Assembly: GCA_963715575.1 (NCBI GenBank)
Contig: OY970250.1
Location: 2,480,001-2,544,000 of the forward strand
Direction of reading: 5' to 3'
From: AC-32 sp963715575
GTDB lineage: Bacteria; Actinomycetota; Thermoleophilia; Gaiellales; Gaiellaceae
Length of the DNA: 64,000 nt
Both the position numbers and the translations under genes were made by a program. The notes below the pieces were generated by a model. The model was given only the letters and a program-made list of their open reading frames with translations, was not told the origin of the DNA and searched no databases. Of this stretch, positions 8,756-17,298 are shown piece by piece. Position 1 is the stretch's first letter. Every line of letters starts with the position of its first letter.

Positions 8756-8803
8756 GCCGCCCCGGCCTCGACACCCCAGTCGAAGCCGGGGCGGCTCCCT
8801 TTT
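8756..8803 (+). terminator. Compound intrinsic terminator after ftsZ
   Basis: A perfect 11-bp inverted repeat (GCCGCCCCGGC at 8756-8766 with its complement at 8785-8795) is extended inward by TCGAC/GTCGA (8768-8772 with 8779-8783) across one mismatch, loop ACCCCA, then TCCCTTTT. A weaker G.U-containing hairpin lies just before it (8716-8740). Together they close the ftsZ transcription unit only about 10 bases ahead of the gcvT -10 hexamer. I looked for a glycine riboswitch in 8656-8755 and could not support one. Confidence 0.85.
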
Positions 8804-8827
8804 CGGCTCCATTAGCATCAGCGGCCG

Positions 8828-9880
8828 ATGCAGACGCTGCTCCGGACGCCGCTCTACGATCGTCACGTCGCGCTCGGCGCGCGCCTCGTTCCCTTCGCCG
8901 GCTGGGAGATGCCCGTGCAGTACGAGGGCGTGATCCCCGAGCACCGTGCCGTGCGCAGCGACGCCGGGGCGTTCGACGTCTCGCACATGGGCGAGCTGGT
9001 GGTCGAAGGCGCGGAAGCGCGGGAGTTCCTGCAGTCGGTGCTCTCGAACGACGTCGAGCGGCTCGAGCCCGGTCTCGCCCAGTACACGCTGCTGACGAAC
9101 GAGCAGGGCGGGATCGTGGACGACCTGATCGCCTACGAGCTCCGGCCCGACGAGTTTCTGCTGATCGTGAACGCCTCGAATCGCGAGCCCGACTTCGCCT
9201 GGCTGCGAGCGCGCGAGCCCGAAGGCGTCGAGGTGCGCGACGTCTCGGACGACTACGCGCTGATCGCGGTCCAGGGGCCGCGCGCGCTCGAGCGGCTAGG
9301 GCTTCCGGCCGCATCTGCCTTCACCTTCGCCGACGGCGAGATCGACGGCGTCGCGTGCACGGTCAACCGCACCGGCTACACGGGTGAGGAGGGCGTCGAG
9401 CTGCTCGTCGGGACCGAGGCGGCCGGAGAGCTTTGGGACCGCGTGCTCGAGCGCGGGGTCGTGCCCTGCGGGCTCGGCGCGCGCGACACGCTCCGGCTCG
9501 AGGTCTGCTACCCGCTGCACGGCAACGACATCACCCCCGAGACCGACGCGATCTCGGCCGGCCTCGGCTGGGTCTGCGCGCTCGACACCGGGTTCACCGG
9601 CGCCGACGAGCTGCGGCGGATCAAGGAAGCCGGGCCTGAGCGGAAGCTGTCGGCCTTCGTGATGGAGGAGGCCGGGATTCCGCGCCAGGGGATGCCGATC
9701 GTCGAAGGCGGTGAGGTCACGTCCGGCTCGCACTCGCCGATGCTGGAGCGCGGGATCGGCCTTGGGTACGTGCCGGCCGAGCTGGCGCAGCCCGAGACGA
9801 AGCTGACGATCGACGTGCGCGGCCGCCACCGGCGCGCCCGCGTGGTGAAGAAGCCGATCTACTCGCGAAAGGAGAGCTGA
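8828..9880 (+). CDS. gcvT: Aminomethyltransferase (glycine cleavage T protein)
   Basis: T protein of the glycine cleavage system. It takes the aminomethyl group from lipoyl-GcvH, releases ammonia and makes 5,10-methylene-tetrahydrofolate. 350 residues. Seen: TPLYDRHVALGARLVPFAGW near the N-terminus, FDVSHMGE, the folate-binding TGYTGEEGVEL segment, and the C-terminal barrel beginning RKLSAFVMEE. ATG 8828 follows a TAGCAT -10 hexamer (8813-8818) by 9 bases with no Shine-Dalgarno, suggesting leaderless initiation. First gene of the gcvT-gcvH-gcvPA-gcvPB-ltaE operon. Confidence 0.96.
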   Translation: MQTLLRTPLYDRHVALGARLVPFAGWEMPVQYEGVIPEHRAVRSDAGAFDVSHMGELVVEGAEAREFLQSVLSNDVERLEPGLAQYTLLTNEQGGIVDDLIAYELRPDEFLLIVNASNREPDFAWLRAREPEGVEVRDVSDDYALIAVQGPRALERLGLPAASAFTFADGEIDGVACTVNRTGYTGEEGVELLVGTEAAGELWDRVLERGVVPCGLGARDTLRLEVCYPLHGNDITPETDAISAGLGWVCALDTGFTGADELRRIKEAGPERKLSAFVMEEAGIPRQGMPIVEGGEVTSGSHSPMLERGIGLGYVPAELAQPETKLTIDVRGRHRRARVVKKPIYSRKES

Positions 9881-10278
9881 TGGCCGCGGCCGAGAGCTAC
9901 CCCGACGACCTTCGCTACCACCCTCAGCACGATTGGGCCCGGGTCGAAGGCGGCGAGGCGACGCTCGGGATCACCTGGTTCGCGCAGGACGCGCTCGGCG
10001 AGCTGGTGCACTTCGAGGCTCCGGAAGAGGGCGCGACGCTGACGAAGGACGAGGCCTACGCCGAGGTCGAGTCGGTCAAGGCCGTCTCCGACGTGATCGC
10101 TGCGCTCTCGGGCGAGATCCTCGAGGTCAACCGCGCCGTCGCCGACGCGCCCGAGACGGTGAACGACGACCCGTACGGCGAGGGGTGGCTCGTCCGTGTG
10201 CGGCTGACCGCTCCCGGGGAGGCCGATGCGCTGATGGACGCCGACGCCTACAAGCAGCACCTGGCCGAGCAGGGGTGA
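9880..10278 (+). CDS. gcvH: Glycine cleavage H protein (lipoyl carrier)
   Basis: Small lipoyl carrier shuttling the aminomethyl intermediate between P, T and L proteins. 132 residues. YHPQHDWARVEGGEATLGIT is the usual N-terminal beta segment, and the lipoylated Lys is K67 in EVESVKAVSD, followed by the LSGEILEVN turn. ATG overlaps the gcvT stop (TGATG). No lipoate ligase or L protein is present in this window. Confidence 0.96.
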   Translation: MAAAESYPDDLRYHPQHDWARVEGGEATLGITWFAQDALGELVHFEAPEEGATLTKDEAYAEVESVKAVSDVIAALSGEILEVNRAVADAPETVNDDPYGEGWLVRVRLTAPGEADALMDADAYKQHLAEQG

Positions 10279-11597
10279 GCTACCTCGCGCTGACCGACGC
10301 CGACCGGGAGGGGATGCTCGAGACGATCGGCGTCTCCTCGGTCGAGGAGCTGTTCGCGGACCTGCCGGACGGCGTGCGCCTCGGGCGAGAGCTCGAGCTA
10401 CCGCCGGCGATGTCCGAGCAGGAGCTGAACGCGTACTTCGAGGCGCTCGCGGCCGAGAACGCGCATGTCGGCGCCGAACTCTCGTTCCTCGGCGCGGGCA
10501 TGTACGACCACTACGTGCCGGCGATCGTCGACGCGGTGCTGCAGCGCGGCGAGCTCCTGACCGCGTACACGCCGTACCAGCCCGAGCTCAGTCAGGGTGT
10601 GCTGCAGGCGATCTTCGAGTACCAGACCGCGATCTGCGAGCTGACCGGCATGGACGTCTCGAACGCGTCCGGCTACGACGGCACGACGGTCGCCGCCGAC
10701 GCCTGCTTCATCGCCAAGCACGCGACCGGCCGCTCGAAGGTCGTCGTCACCGAGGCGACGAACCCGCAGGTGCGGCAGGTCGTGAAGACCTACGCGCCCG
10801 GCTTCGGGCTCGAGGTCGTCGAGGTGCCGCACCGCGACGGCGTGACCGATCCGGACGAGCTGCGCGAGGCCGCCGCCGACGCCGCCTGCGTGATCTTCCA
10901 GCACCCGAACTTCTTCGGCGTGCTCGAGTCGGCGCCGGAGCTCGCGGCCGCCGCGAACGAGGCCGAGGCGCTGTCGGTCGCCCACGTCGACCCGCTCTCG
11001 CTCGGCGTCCTCGAGGCGCCCGGGAACTACGGCTGCGCGATCGCCATCGGCGAAGGGCAGTCGGCGGGGAACTACCTTTCCTACGGCGGGCCGCACTACG
11101 GCTTCCTCGCGGCGCGCTCCGAGTTCATCCGGCGGATACCCGGACGGATCGTCGGCGAGACCACTGACGCCGCGGGGAACCGCGGCTATGTCCTCACCCT
11201 CCAGACGCGCGAGCAGCACATCAGGCGCGAGAAGGCGACCTCCAACATCACCACCAACCAGACGCTGCTGGCGCTCGCCGGTCTCGTCTATCTCTCGTGG
11301 CTCGGCCCGGAGGGGCTCAGGGAGGTGGGGGAGACCTGCATGGCCCTTGCCGAGCACGCGAAGGAGCGGCTCGGGCTCCCGCTCGCGTTTGCAGATCGGC
11401 AAACATTCAAGGAGTTTGCCGTGCGCGTCGGACGTCCCGTCCAGGAGGTCGTCCGGGCAGCGCGCGAGCGCGGCGTCAACCCCGGCTACGTGCTCGGGCG
11501 CGACTACCCCGGGATGGACGACGTGCTGCTGGTCGCGCTCACCGAGAAGCGGACACCGGACGAGATCGACCGGCTGGCGGAGGTGCTGTCCGCGTGA
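10275..11597 (+). CDS. gcvPA: Glycine dehydrogenase (decarboxylating) subunit 1
   Basis: N-terminal half of the split P protein, which decarboxylates glycine with PLP. 440 residues from GTG 10275, which forms GTGA with the gcvH stop; the frame is open further upstream but that part is inside gcvH. Marks: FLGAGMYDHYVPA, TAYTPYQPELSQGVLQ, NASGYDGTT, LSYGGPHYGFLA, TNQTLLALAG. It pairs with GcvPB, encoded next. Split P proteins are typical of many Gram-positive and thermophilic bacteria. Confidence 0.96.
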   Translation: MSYLALTDADREGMLETIGVSSVEELFADLPDGVRLGRELELPPAMSEQELNAYFEALAAENAHVGAELSFLGAGMYDHYVPAIVDAVLQRGELLTAYTPYQPELSQGVLQAIFEYQTAICELTGMDVSNASGYDGTTVAADACFIAKHATGRSKVVVTEATNPQVRQVVKTYAPGFGLEVVEVPHRDGVTDPDELREAAADAACVIFQHPNFFGVLESAPELAAAANEAEALSVAHVDPLSLGVLEAPGNYGCAIAIGEGQSAGNYLSYGGPHYGFLAARSEFIRRIPGRIVGETTDAAGNRGYVLTLQTREQHIRREKATSNITTNQTLLALAGLVYLSWLGPEGLREVGETCMALAEHAKERLGLPLAFADRQTFKEFAVRVGRPVQEVVRAARERGVNPGYVLGRDYPGMDDVLLVALTEKRTPDEIDRLAEVLSA

Positions 11598-13096
11598 AGC
11601 TGATCTACGAGAAGTCACATACCGGCCGCCGCGCCGGACGCCCCCCGCGGCCCGAGGGTCTTCCGACACCCGAGGTCCCGCCCGAGCTCGGCCGCGCCGA
11701 GCCGCCGCGCCTGCCCGAGCTCGCAGAACCGGACCTGATGCGCCACTTCACCGAGCTCTCGACCCGGAACTTCGGGATCGACACCGGCTTCTACCCGCTC
11801 GGTTCCTGCACGATGAAGCACAACCCGCGGATCAACGAGCGCCTCGCTGCGCTGCCGGGCTTCCGCGACCTCCACCCCCACCAGGAGGCAGACGGCGCCC
11901 AGGGCGCGCTGCGCCTCTGCTGGGAGCTGCAGGAGGTGCTCGCCGAGATCACGGGCCTCGACGCGGTCTCGCTGCAGCCGGCGGCCGGCTCGCAGGGTGA
12001 GGTGACAGGGCTGATGCTCTTCCGCGCCTACTTCGCGGATCGTGGCGAGAGCGAGCAGCGGCGAAAGGTCGTGATCCCGGACACCGCGCACGGCACGAAC
12101 CCGGCCAGCGTGACGATGGCCGGATACGAGCTCACCCACGTCCAGACCGACGCACGCGGGAACATCGACGTCGAGGACCTGCGCGCGAAGGTCGACGAGG
12201 AGACGGCGGGGCTCATGCTCACGAACCCGTCCACGCTTGGCCTCTTCGACGAGAACATCGAGGAGATCGCCGCGATCTTCCACGGCGTGGGAGCGCTCAT
12301 GTACTACGACGGCGCGAATCTGAACGCGGTCTGCGGCATCTCGCGGCCCGGCGACATGGGCTTCGACATCGTCCACATCAACCTGCACAAGACGTTCTCG
12401 CAGCCCCACGGCGGCGGCGGCCCGGGCGGGGGGCCGATCGCGGTCGCCAAGCGGGTCGAGCCCTACCTGCCGGTGCCGGCGATCGTTCCTGACGGCGAGC
12501 GCTTCCGGCTCGACTACGACCGGCCGCAGACGATCGGCAAGGTGCGCGGCTCCCTCGGGCCCTTCGGCGTGTTCGTCCGCTCCTACGCGTTCATTCGCGC
12601 CTACGGGCCGCAGCTGCGCGAGATGTCCGAGGCCGCCGTGTTGAACGCGAACTACCTGCTCGCCCGCCTGCGCGACGCGTACGAGCTGCCGTACGACCGG
12701 CTCTGCATGCACGAGTTCGTGCTCTCGGCGCGGAGGCTGAAGCGCGAGCACGGCGTGACGGCGCTCGACGTTGCGAAGCGGCTGATGGACTACGGCTTCC
12801 ATCCGCCGACGATCTACTTCCCGCTGGTCGTGCCGGAGGCGCTGATGATCGAGCCGACCGAGACCGAGGCCAAGGAGACGCTCGACGAGTTCGCCGACGC
12901 GATGATCGCGATCGCCCGCGAGGCCGCCGAGGACCCGGAGCTGGCGAAGTCGGCCCCGCACGGCCGCGTGGTCGGGCGGCTCGACGAGGTCAAGGCGGTC
13001 AAGCGGGTCGTCGTCCGTTACCTGTTCGACGAGCACCCGGACCTGTCGGCCGAGCCGGCGACCGCCGGTGCCGTCGAGGCCCCGAAGGGCGCCTGA
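11594..13096 (+). CDS. gcvPB: Glycine dehydrogenase (decarboxylating) subunit 2
   Basis: C-terminal half of the P protein, carrying the PLP-binding Lys in INLHKTFSQPHGGGGPG (about residue 267). 500 residues from GTG 11594 (GTGA overlap with gcvPA). Other marks: GFYPLGSCTMKHNPR near residue 70, PAAGSQGE, TAHGTNPASV, and FHPPTIYFP near the C-terminus. It forms a heterotetramer with GcvPA and transfers the aminomethyl group to lipoyl-GcvH. Confidence 0.97.
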   Translation: MKLIYEKSHTGRRAGRPPRPEGLPTPEVPPELGRAEPPRLPELAEPDLMRHFTELSTRNFGIDTGFYPLGSCTMKHNPRINERLAALPGFRDLHPHQEADGAQGALRLCWELQEVLAEITGLDAVSLQPAAGSQGEVTGLMLFRAYFADRGESEQRRKVVIPDTAHGTNPASVTMAGYELTHVQTDARGNIDVEDLRAKVDEETAGLMLTNPSTLGLFDENIEEIAAIFHGVGALMYYDGANLNAVCGISRPGDMGFDIVHINLHKTFSQPHGGGGPGGGPIAVAKRVEPYLPVPAIVPDGERFRLDYDRPQTIGKVRGSLGPFGVFVRSYAFIRAYGPQLREMSEAAVLNANYLLARLRDAYELPYDRLCMHEFVLSARRLKREHGVTALDVAKRLMDYGFHPPTIYFPLVVPEALMIEPTETEAKETLDEFADAMIAIAREAAEDPELAKSAPHGRVVGRLDEVKAVKRVVVRYLFDEHPDLSAEPATAGAVEAPKGA

Positions 13097-14139
13097 TGAT
13101 CGATCTCCGCTCCGACACCAAGACGAAGCCGTCGTCCGAGATGCGCGCCGCGATCGCCGCGGCCGACGTCGGCGACGAGCAGCGGCGCGAGGACCCGACC
13201 GTCAACCGACTCGAGGCGATGGCCGCCGAGCTGCTCGGTCAGGAGGAGGCGGTCTACGTCCCGACGGCGACGATGGCGAACGAGATCGCGTTGCGCCTGC
13301 TCGGCGAGCCCGGCGACGAGGTGGTCGCCGAGGAGAACTCGCACATCTTCGTCTCGGAGCTCGGCGGCCCGGCCGTCTTCGCCGGCTTGATGACGCGGCA
13401 GCTGCCCGGCGTGGCCGGCCGGTTCACGCCCGAGCAGCTGCGGGAGGCAACCCGTCACGGCGACAAGACGCATACGCCGGCGACGAAGATCGTCTCGGTC
13501 GAGAACACGCACAACCAGTCGGGCGGCCGGGTCTGGCCACTGGACGAGCTGCAGGCGATCGTCGACACGGCGCGCGAGCTCGGGCTGCGGCTGCACCTGG
13601 ACGGCGCGCGCGTGCTCAACGCCTCGGTTGCGCTCGGCGTGCCGGCCGCGGAGATCGGTCGGCCGTTCGACACGGTCACGCTCTGCCTCTCGAAAGGCCT
13701 CGGCTGCCCGCTCGGCGCACTGATCGCCGGCTCGCCGGAGCGGATGGTCGATGCACGACGGCTGAAGCACCTCTTCGGCGGCGCGATGCGCCAGGCGGGG
13801 ATCGTCGCCGCGGCCGGGGTCTACGCGCTCGAGCACAACATCGAGCGGCTCGCCGACGACCACGCACGTGCGCGGCGCCTGGCGGAGGGGCTGGTCGAGG
13901 CCGGCGTTCCCGTCGACCTCGAGCAGGTCGAGACGAACTTCGTCCAGGTCGACGTCGAGCCGCTCGGGCTCGCCTGGGACCAGGCGCTGGCGCGGCTGGC
14001 CGAGCAGGACGTCGGCCTCTCGGCGACCATGCACGCGACGAAGCTGCGGGCGGTCACGCATCTGGACGTCGGCGACGAGGACATCGAGCGCGCGATCGAG
14101 CTGATCCCGCGCGCGCTGGGAGCGCTTGCCCGCGCCTGA
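13096..14139 (+). CDS. ltaE: Low-specificity L-threonine aldolase
   Basis: PLP enzyme of the beta-eliminating lyase fold that splits L-threonine or allo-threonine to glycine and acetaldehyde. 347 residues. IDLRSDTKTKPSSEM at the N-terminus, EDPTVNRLE, HLDGARVLNA, and the PLP Lys in LCLSKGLGCPLGA (about residue 199) are characteristic. ATG overlaps the gcvPB stop. Placed directly behind gcvPB, it would supply glycine to the cleavage system, so threonine can be turned into methylene-tetrahydrofolate. This role is inferred from the operon; the family assignment is firm. Confidence 0.93.
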   Translation: MIDLRSDTKTKPSSEMRAAIAAADVGDEQRREDPTVNRLEAMAAELLGQEEAVYVPTATMANEIALRLLGEPGDEVVAEENSHIFVSELGGPAVFAGLMTRQLPGVAGRFTPEQLREATRHGDKTHTPATKIVSVENTHNQSGGRVWPLDELQAIVDTARELGLRLHLDGARVLNASVALGVPAAEIGRPFDTVTLCLSKGLGCPLGALIAGSPERMVDARRLKHLFGGAMRQAGIVAAAGVYALEHNIERLADDHARARRLAEGLVEAGVPVDLEQVETNFVQVDVEPLGLAWDQALARLAEQDVGLSATMHATKLRAVTHLDVGDEDIERAIELIPRALGALARA

Positions 14140-15448
14140 GCGCTACCGGCGCCTCGTGCTCGAGGCCCAGCGCGCCGGGCGACTGCCCAGCGTGAGCGCG
14201 GCCGTCTTCCGCGGCGAGGAGCTCGTCTGGAACGAGGCGATCGGGCTCGCCGACGTCGAGCAGGGCGTCGAGGCCTCGCCGGACACGCAGTACGCGGTCG
14301 CCTCGATCACGAAGACCTTCACGGCAGCCTCGGTGCTGCAGCTACGCGACGAGGGCAAGCTCGACCTCGAGGACCCGCTCTCCAAGCACCTGCCCGAGGC
14401 CGCGCACGGGACGCCGACGCTGCGCCGGATGCTCGCGCACGCCTCCGGCCTCCAGCGCGAGCCGCCCGGCGAGATCTGGGAGACGCTCACCTTCCCCGGC
14501 GAGGAGGACCTGCTGCGTGGGCTCGAGGAGGCCGAGCAGGTGCTGCCGCCGATGGCCGCCTGGCACTACTCGAACCTCGCCTACGCGCTGCTCGGGATCG
14601 TGGTCGCGCGGGTCTCCGGCAGGCCCTTCCGGGACTACGTGCAGGAGCACCTGCTCGGCCCGGTCGGGCTGGAGCGGACGACGTGGGGGGCAGCGGACGG
14701 CGCCGCGCTGCCGTACTTCGTCGAGCCCTACTCCGACTCGGTGCGACGCGAGCCGGTGCTCGAGCTCGGCGGCAAGGGCGGCGAGTCGGGCCTCTACAGC
14801 ACGGTCGGCGACCTCGCGCGCTGGGGCGAGTTCCTCTGTGACCCGGACGAAGCGGTGCTCAAGGCCTCGTCGGTGGCGGAGATGCACGACCTGAACGTGA
14901 TGGCCGAGGCCAACTGGACGCTCGGCTGGGGCCTCGGGATCGAGCTCTGGCGTCGCGGCGAGCGGATCTTCGGCGGCCACACCGGCGGCTTCCCGGGCTT
15001 CCTCTCGATCCTCGCCTACTCGCGCCGTGACAAGGTCGGCGCCGTCGTGCTGACCAACGCGGGCAACTGGCCGAACCTGAGCCCGACCGGGCTTGCGCTC
15101 GGCGAGGCGGCGCTCGAGGAGCTGGCGCCCGAGCTCGAGCCGTGGCGGCCCGAACAGGCGCCGCCGGCCGAGATCGCGCCGCTGCTGGGGCGCTGGTGGT
15201 CGGAGGGCGACGAGTCGATCTTCAGCTGGCGCGGCGGCAAGCTGGAGGCACGTCTCGCCGACGCGCCGCCCGAGCGCGAGCCCTCGGTGTTCGAGCCCGA
15301 AGGCGACGACCGCTTCCGCGTCATCTCGGGCCGCGAGCGCGGCGAGTCGCTGCGGGTGGTACGGGACGAGCACGGCGAGGCCGTGAAGCTCTACTGGGCG
15401 ACCTACCCGTTCACGCGCACGCCGGAAGTCTTCGGCCCTTCGACCTAG
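14126..15448 (+). CDS. Serine hydrolase of the class C beta-lactamase/PBP family
   Basis: 440 residues with the three active-site elements of the PF00144 family: SxxK as SITK (about residue 56), YxN as YSN (about residue 149), and HTGG near residue 285 in place of KTG. No signal peptide is visible, so it is probably a cytoplasmic esterase or peptidase and not a secreted beta-lactamase. A C-terminal domain of about 100 residues, beta-rich and acidic, follows the hydrolase domain. Start TTG 14126 overlaps ltaE by 14 bases, so it is translated as the last gene of the glycine operon. Substrate unknown. Confidence 0.8.
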   Translation: MPAPERYRRLVLEAQRAGRLPSVSAAVFRGEELVWNEAIGLADVEQGVEASPDTQYAVASITKTFTAASVLQLRDEGKLDLEDPLSKHLPEAAHGTPTLRRMLAHASGLQREPPGEIWETLTFPGEEDLLRGLEEAEQVLPPMAAWHYSNLAYALLGIVVARVSGRPFRDYVQEHLLGPVGLERTTWGAADGAALPYFVEPYSDSVRREPVLELGGKGGESGLYSTVGDLARWGEFLCDPDEAVLKASSVAEMHDLNVMAEANWTLGWGLGIELWRRGERIFGGHTGGFPGFLSILAYSRRDKVGAVVLTNAGNWPNLSPTGLALGEAALEELAPELEPWRPEQAPPAEIAPLLGRWWSEGDESIFSWRGGKLEARLADAPPEREPSVFEPEGDDRFRVISGRERGESLRVVRDEHGEAVKLYWATYPFTRTPEVFGPST

Positions 15449-16503
15449 CGCTCGCCGGCGACGTAGAAGCCGAACGCCACGCCGGCGTAGACGGCCACGA
15501 GCAGGAAGCCTTCCCAGCGCCGGCCGCGGCCGTCGGCGAGCACGAGCGAGACGAGCGCCGCCGCGCCGCCCATCGCCGCCAGCTCGACCGGCCGGAACGA
15601 GAGCGGCAGCGCCGGCCGCACGAGCCATGAGAGGAGCGCCACGGCCGGGGTCACCAGCAGCGCCACCTGCGCGCTCGAGGAGACGGCGATCTCGGTCGCC
15701 AGCCGCAGCTTCCCGCGCGAGGCGATCACGATCGCGCCGCCGTGCTCGGCCGCGTTGCCGACGATGGCCACGATCACCGCGGCGATGAAGAACTCCGACA
15801 GGCCGGCCGATTCCGCGAAGGCGTGCAGCGAGTGCACGAGCGTCTCGCTGATCAGCGCCGTCACGAGCGTCGCCGCGCCGAGCGCGACCAGCGAGACGGC
15901 GAACGTCCAGCCGCCCTCGGCCGCCTCGTCGCCGCTCTCTTCGTGCAGCCGCTTGTGCCGTCGCAGCGAGAGCCTCGTGACCGCGCCGTAGAGCACGAGC
16001 AGCACGATCGCCACCGGGATCGTCAGCACCGCCAGCGAGTGCCGGTCCGGGTCGCCGCTCCAGCTCGGGACCGACGGAACCAGGAAGAGCACCGTCGCGA
16101 CGAGCACGAGGCCGAGCTGGAGCAGCACCGAGAAGCGGTCGAGCGGCCGCCCGTGGCCGCCCTGGCCGCCGAAGATCAGCGCCGCGCCGAGCACGAGCAG
16201 GATGTTCGAGACGACGCTGCCGGCGAGCGAGCCGCGTACGACGTCGGGGAGCGACTCGTTGACCGCGAAGAGCGCGATGATCAGCTCCGGCGCGTTACCG
16301 AAGCTCGCGTTCAGGAAGCCCCCGATCCCGGGCCCGGTGTGCTCGCCCGCGTGCTCGGTCGCCTCGCCGATCAGCCATGCGAGGGGCACGAGCGAGACCG
16401 CCGAGGCGACGAACAGCGTCGTCTCGCCGGCGTCGAAGGCGAAGCGCAGGAGAAGTGTGATCGGGGCCAGCACGAGCGACGCCCAGAGGAGCTTGCGGCC
16501 CAC
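15445..16503 (-). CDS. Calcium/proton antiporter, CAX family
   Basis: 352 residues, about eleven hydrophobic segments, arranged as two inverted halves. Both carry the CAX signature: GGFLNASFGNAPELIIALFAV (split here as GGFLNASFGN and APELIIALFAV) in the first half, and IVGNAAEHGGAIVIA in the second, each with the acidic residue (E) used for cation exchange. It should export Ca2+ (or another divalent cation) in exchange for protons. GTG start at 16503 is preceded by TAGGCT and a 6-base gap, so it looks leaderless. It shares its promoter element with the divergent HAD gene. The stop overlaps the convergent serine hydrolase stop by 4 bp. Confidence 0.9.
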   Translation of the reverse strand: MGRKLLWASLVLAPITLLLRFAFDAGETTLFVASAVSLVPLAWLIGEATEHAGEHTGPGIGGFLNASFGNAPELIIALFAVNESLPDVVRGSLAGSVVSNILLVLGAALIFGGQGGHGRPLDRFSVLLQLGLVLVATVLFLVPSVPSWSGDPDRHSLAVLTIPVAIVLLVLYGAVTRLSLRRHKRLHEESGDEAAEGGWTFAVSLVALGAATLVTALISETLVHSLHAFAESAGLSEFFIAAVIVAIVGNAAEHGGAIVIASRGKLRLATEIAVSSSAQVALLVTPAVALLSWLVRPALPLSFRPVELAAMGGAAALVSLVLADGRGRRWEGFLLVAVYAGVAFGFYVAGER

Positions 16504-16508
16504 GCGGC

Positions 16509-16515
16509 TAGCCTA
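16509..16515. promoter_or_regulatory. Bidirectional -10 element, antiporter/HAD pair
   Basis: The palindromic-type heptamer TAGCCTA reads as TAGCCT (16509-16514) on the plus strand and TAGGCT on the minus strand (16515-16510). The two start codons, GTG at 16503 on the minus strand and GTG at 16521 on the plus strand, each lie exactly 6 bases beyond their own -10. There are only 17 bases between them, so both genes must be leaderless and transcription can start in only one direction at a time. Confidence 0.7.
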
Positions 16516-16520
16516 GTCAC

Positions 16521-17237
16521 GTGGCGGTGCTGAAGGCAGTTCTCTTCGACTGGGGCGACACGCTGATGCAGTTCGTGTACTCGCCCGAGCTGGTCGCGGC
16601 CGGCCACCGCGCCGGGCTCGCGGCGATCGGGCACGACGACCTGCCGGCGCTGACCGAGCACTTCCGCGAGGAGTACGAGCCGCTCTTCTGGGCGCCGGGG
16701 ACGATCGAGGAGATCGAGTACCCGCAGCTCGTGCTTCGCCTCCTGCGCGACTTCGACTTCGAGGTGAACGAGCAGCAGCTCGACCGCTTCCTCGAGGCCG
16801 AGCACCGGGCGTGGGACCCGGCGCGCGTGCTCGCGGCGCACACGCATCCGCTGCTGGAGGCACTGCGCGCGCTCGGGCTCAGGCTCGGGCTCGTCTCGAA
16901 CGCCTTCGACCCGGGCTGGCTGCTGCACCGGGACCTCGAGCAGATGGGCCTGGCCGGGCGGCTCGACTTCAGCGTCTTCTCCTCGGAGGTCGGGCTGCGC
17001 AAACCGCACCCGGCGATCTTCGAGCGCGCGCTCCAGGCGCTCGAGGTCGAGCCGGAGCAAGCGCTCTTCGTCGGCGACCGGCTGTTCGAGGACGTGCGCG
17101 GCGCGGCCGAGCTCGGCATGACGACCGCGCAGGCGCTCTGGTTCCGGGCCGACGACCATCCCGACGGCGCCGAGCCCGACTACCAGGCGTTCACGCAGCT
17201 GGACGTCCTCAACGTCGCGCGCCGGCTCGCGGCCTAG
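16521..17237 (+). CDS. HAD-superfamily hydrolase
   Basis: 238 residues. Motif I is DWGDT near residue 10 (the nucleophile is the first Asp, FDWGDTL); motif II is the SNA in LVSNAFDP; motif III Lys is in RKPHPAIFERAL; motif IV is GDRLFEDVRGA. The helical cap inserted after motif I is of the C1 type. Such proteins are usually small-molecule phosphatases (phosphoglycolate or nucleotide phosphatase-like); no substrate can be read from the sequence. Leaderless start from the shared TAGCCTA element. Confidence 0.85.
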   Translation: MAVLKAVLFDWGDTLMQFVYSPELVAAGHRAGLAAIGHDDLPALTEHFREEYEPLFWAPGTIEEIEYPQLVLRLLRDFDFEVNEQQLDRFLEAEHRAWDPARVLAAHTHPLLEALRALGLRLGLVSNAFDPGWLLHRDLEQMGLAGRLDFSVFSSEVGLRKPHPAIFERALQALEVEPEQALFVGDRLFEDVRGAAELGMTTAQALWFRADDHPDGAEPDYQAFTQLDVLNVARRLAA

Positions 17238-17298
17238 CCCCTAACGCGCGCGTTGTCAAGTCTTGCGGAGCGTGGTCTCCAGCACCCACAATCAGGTC

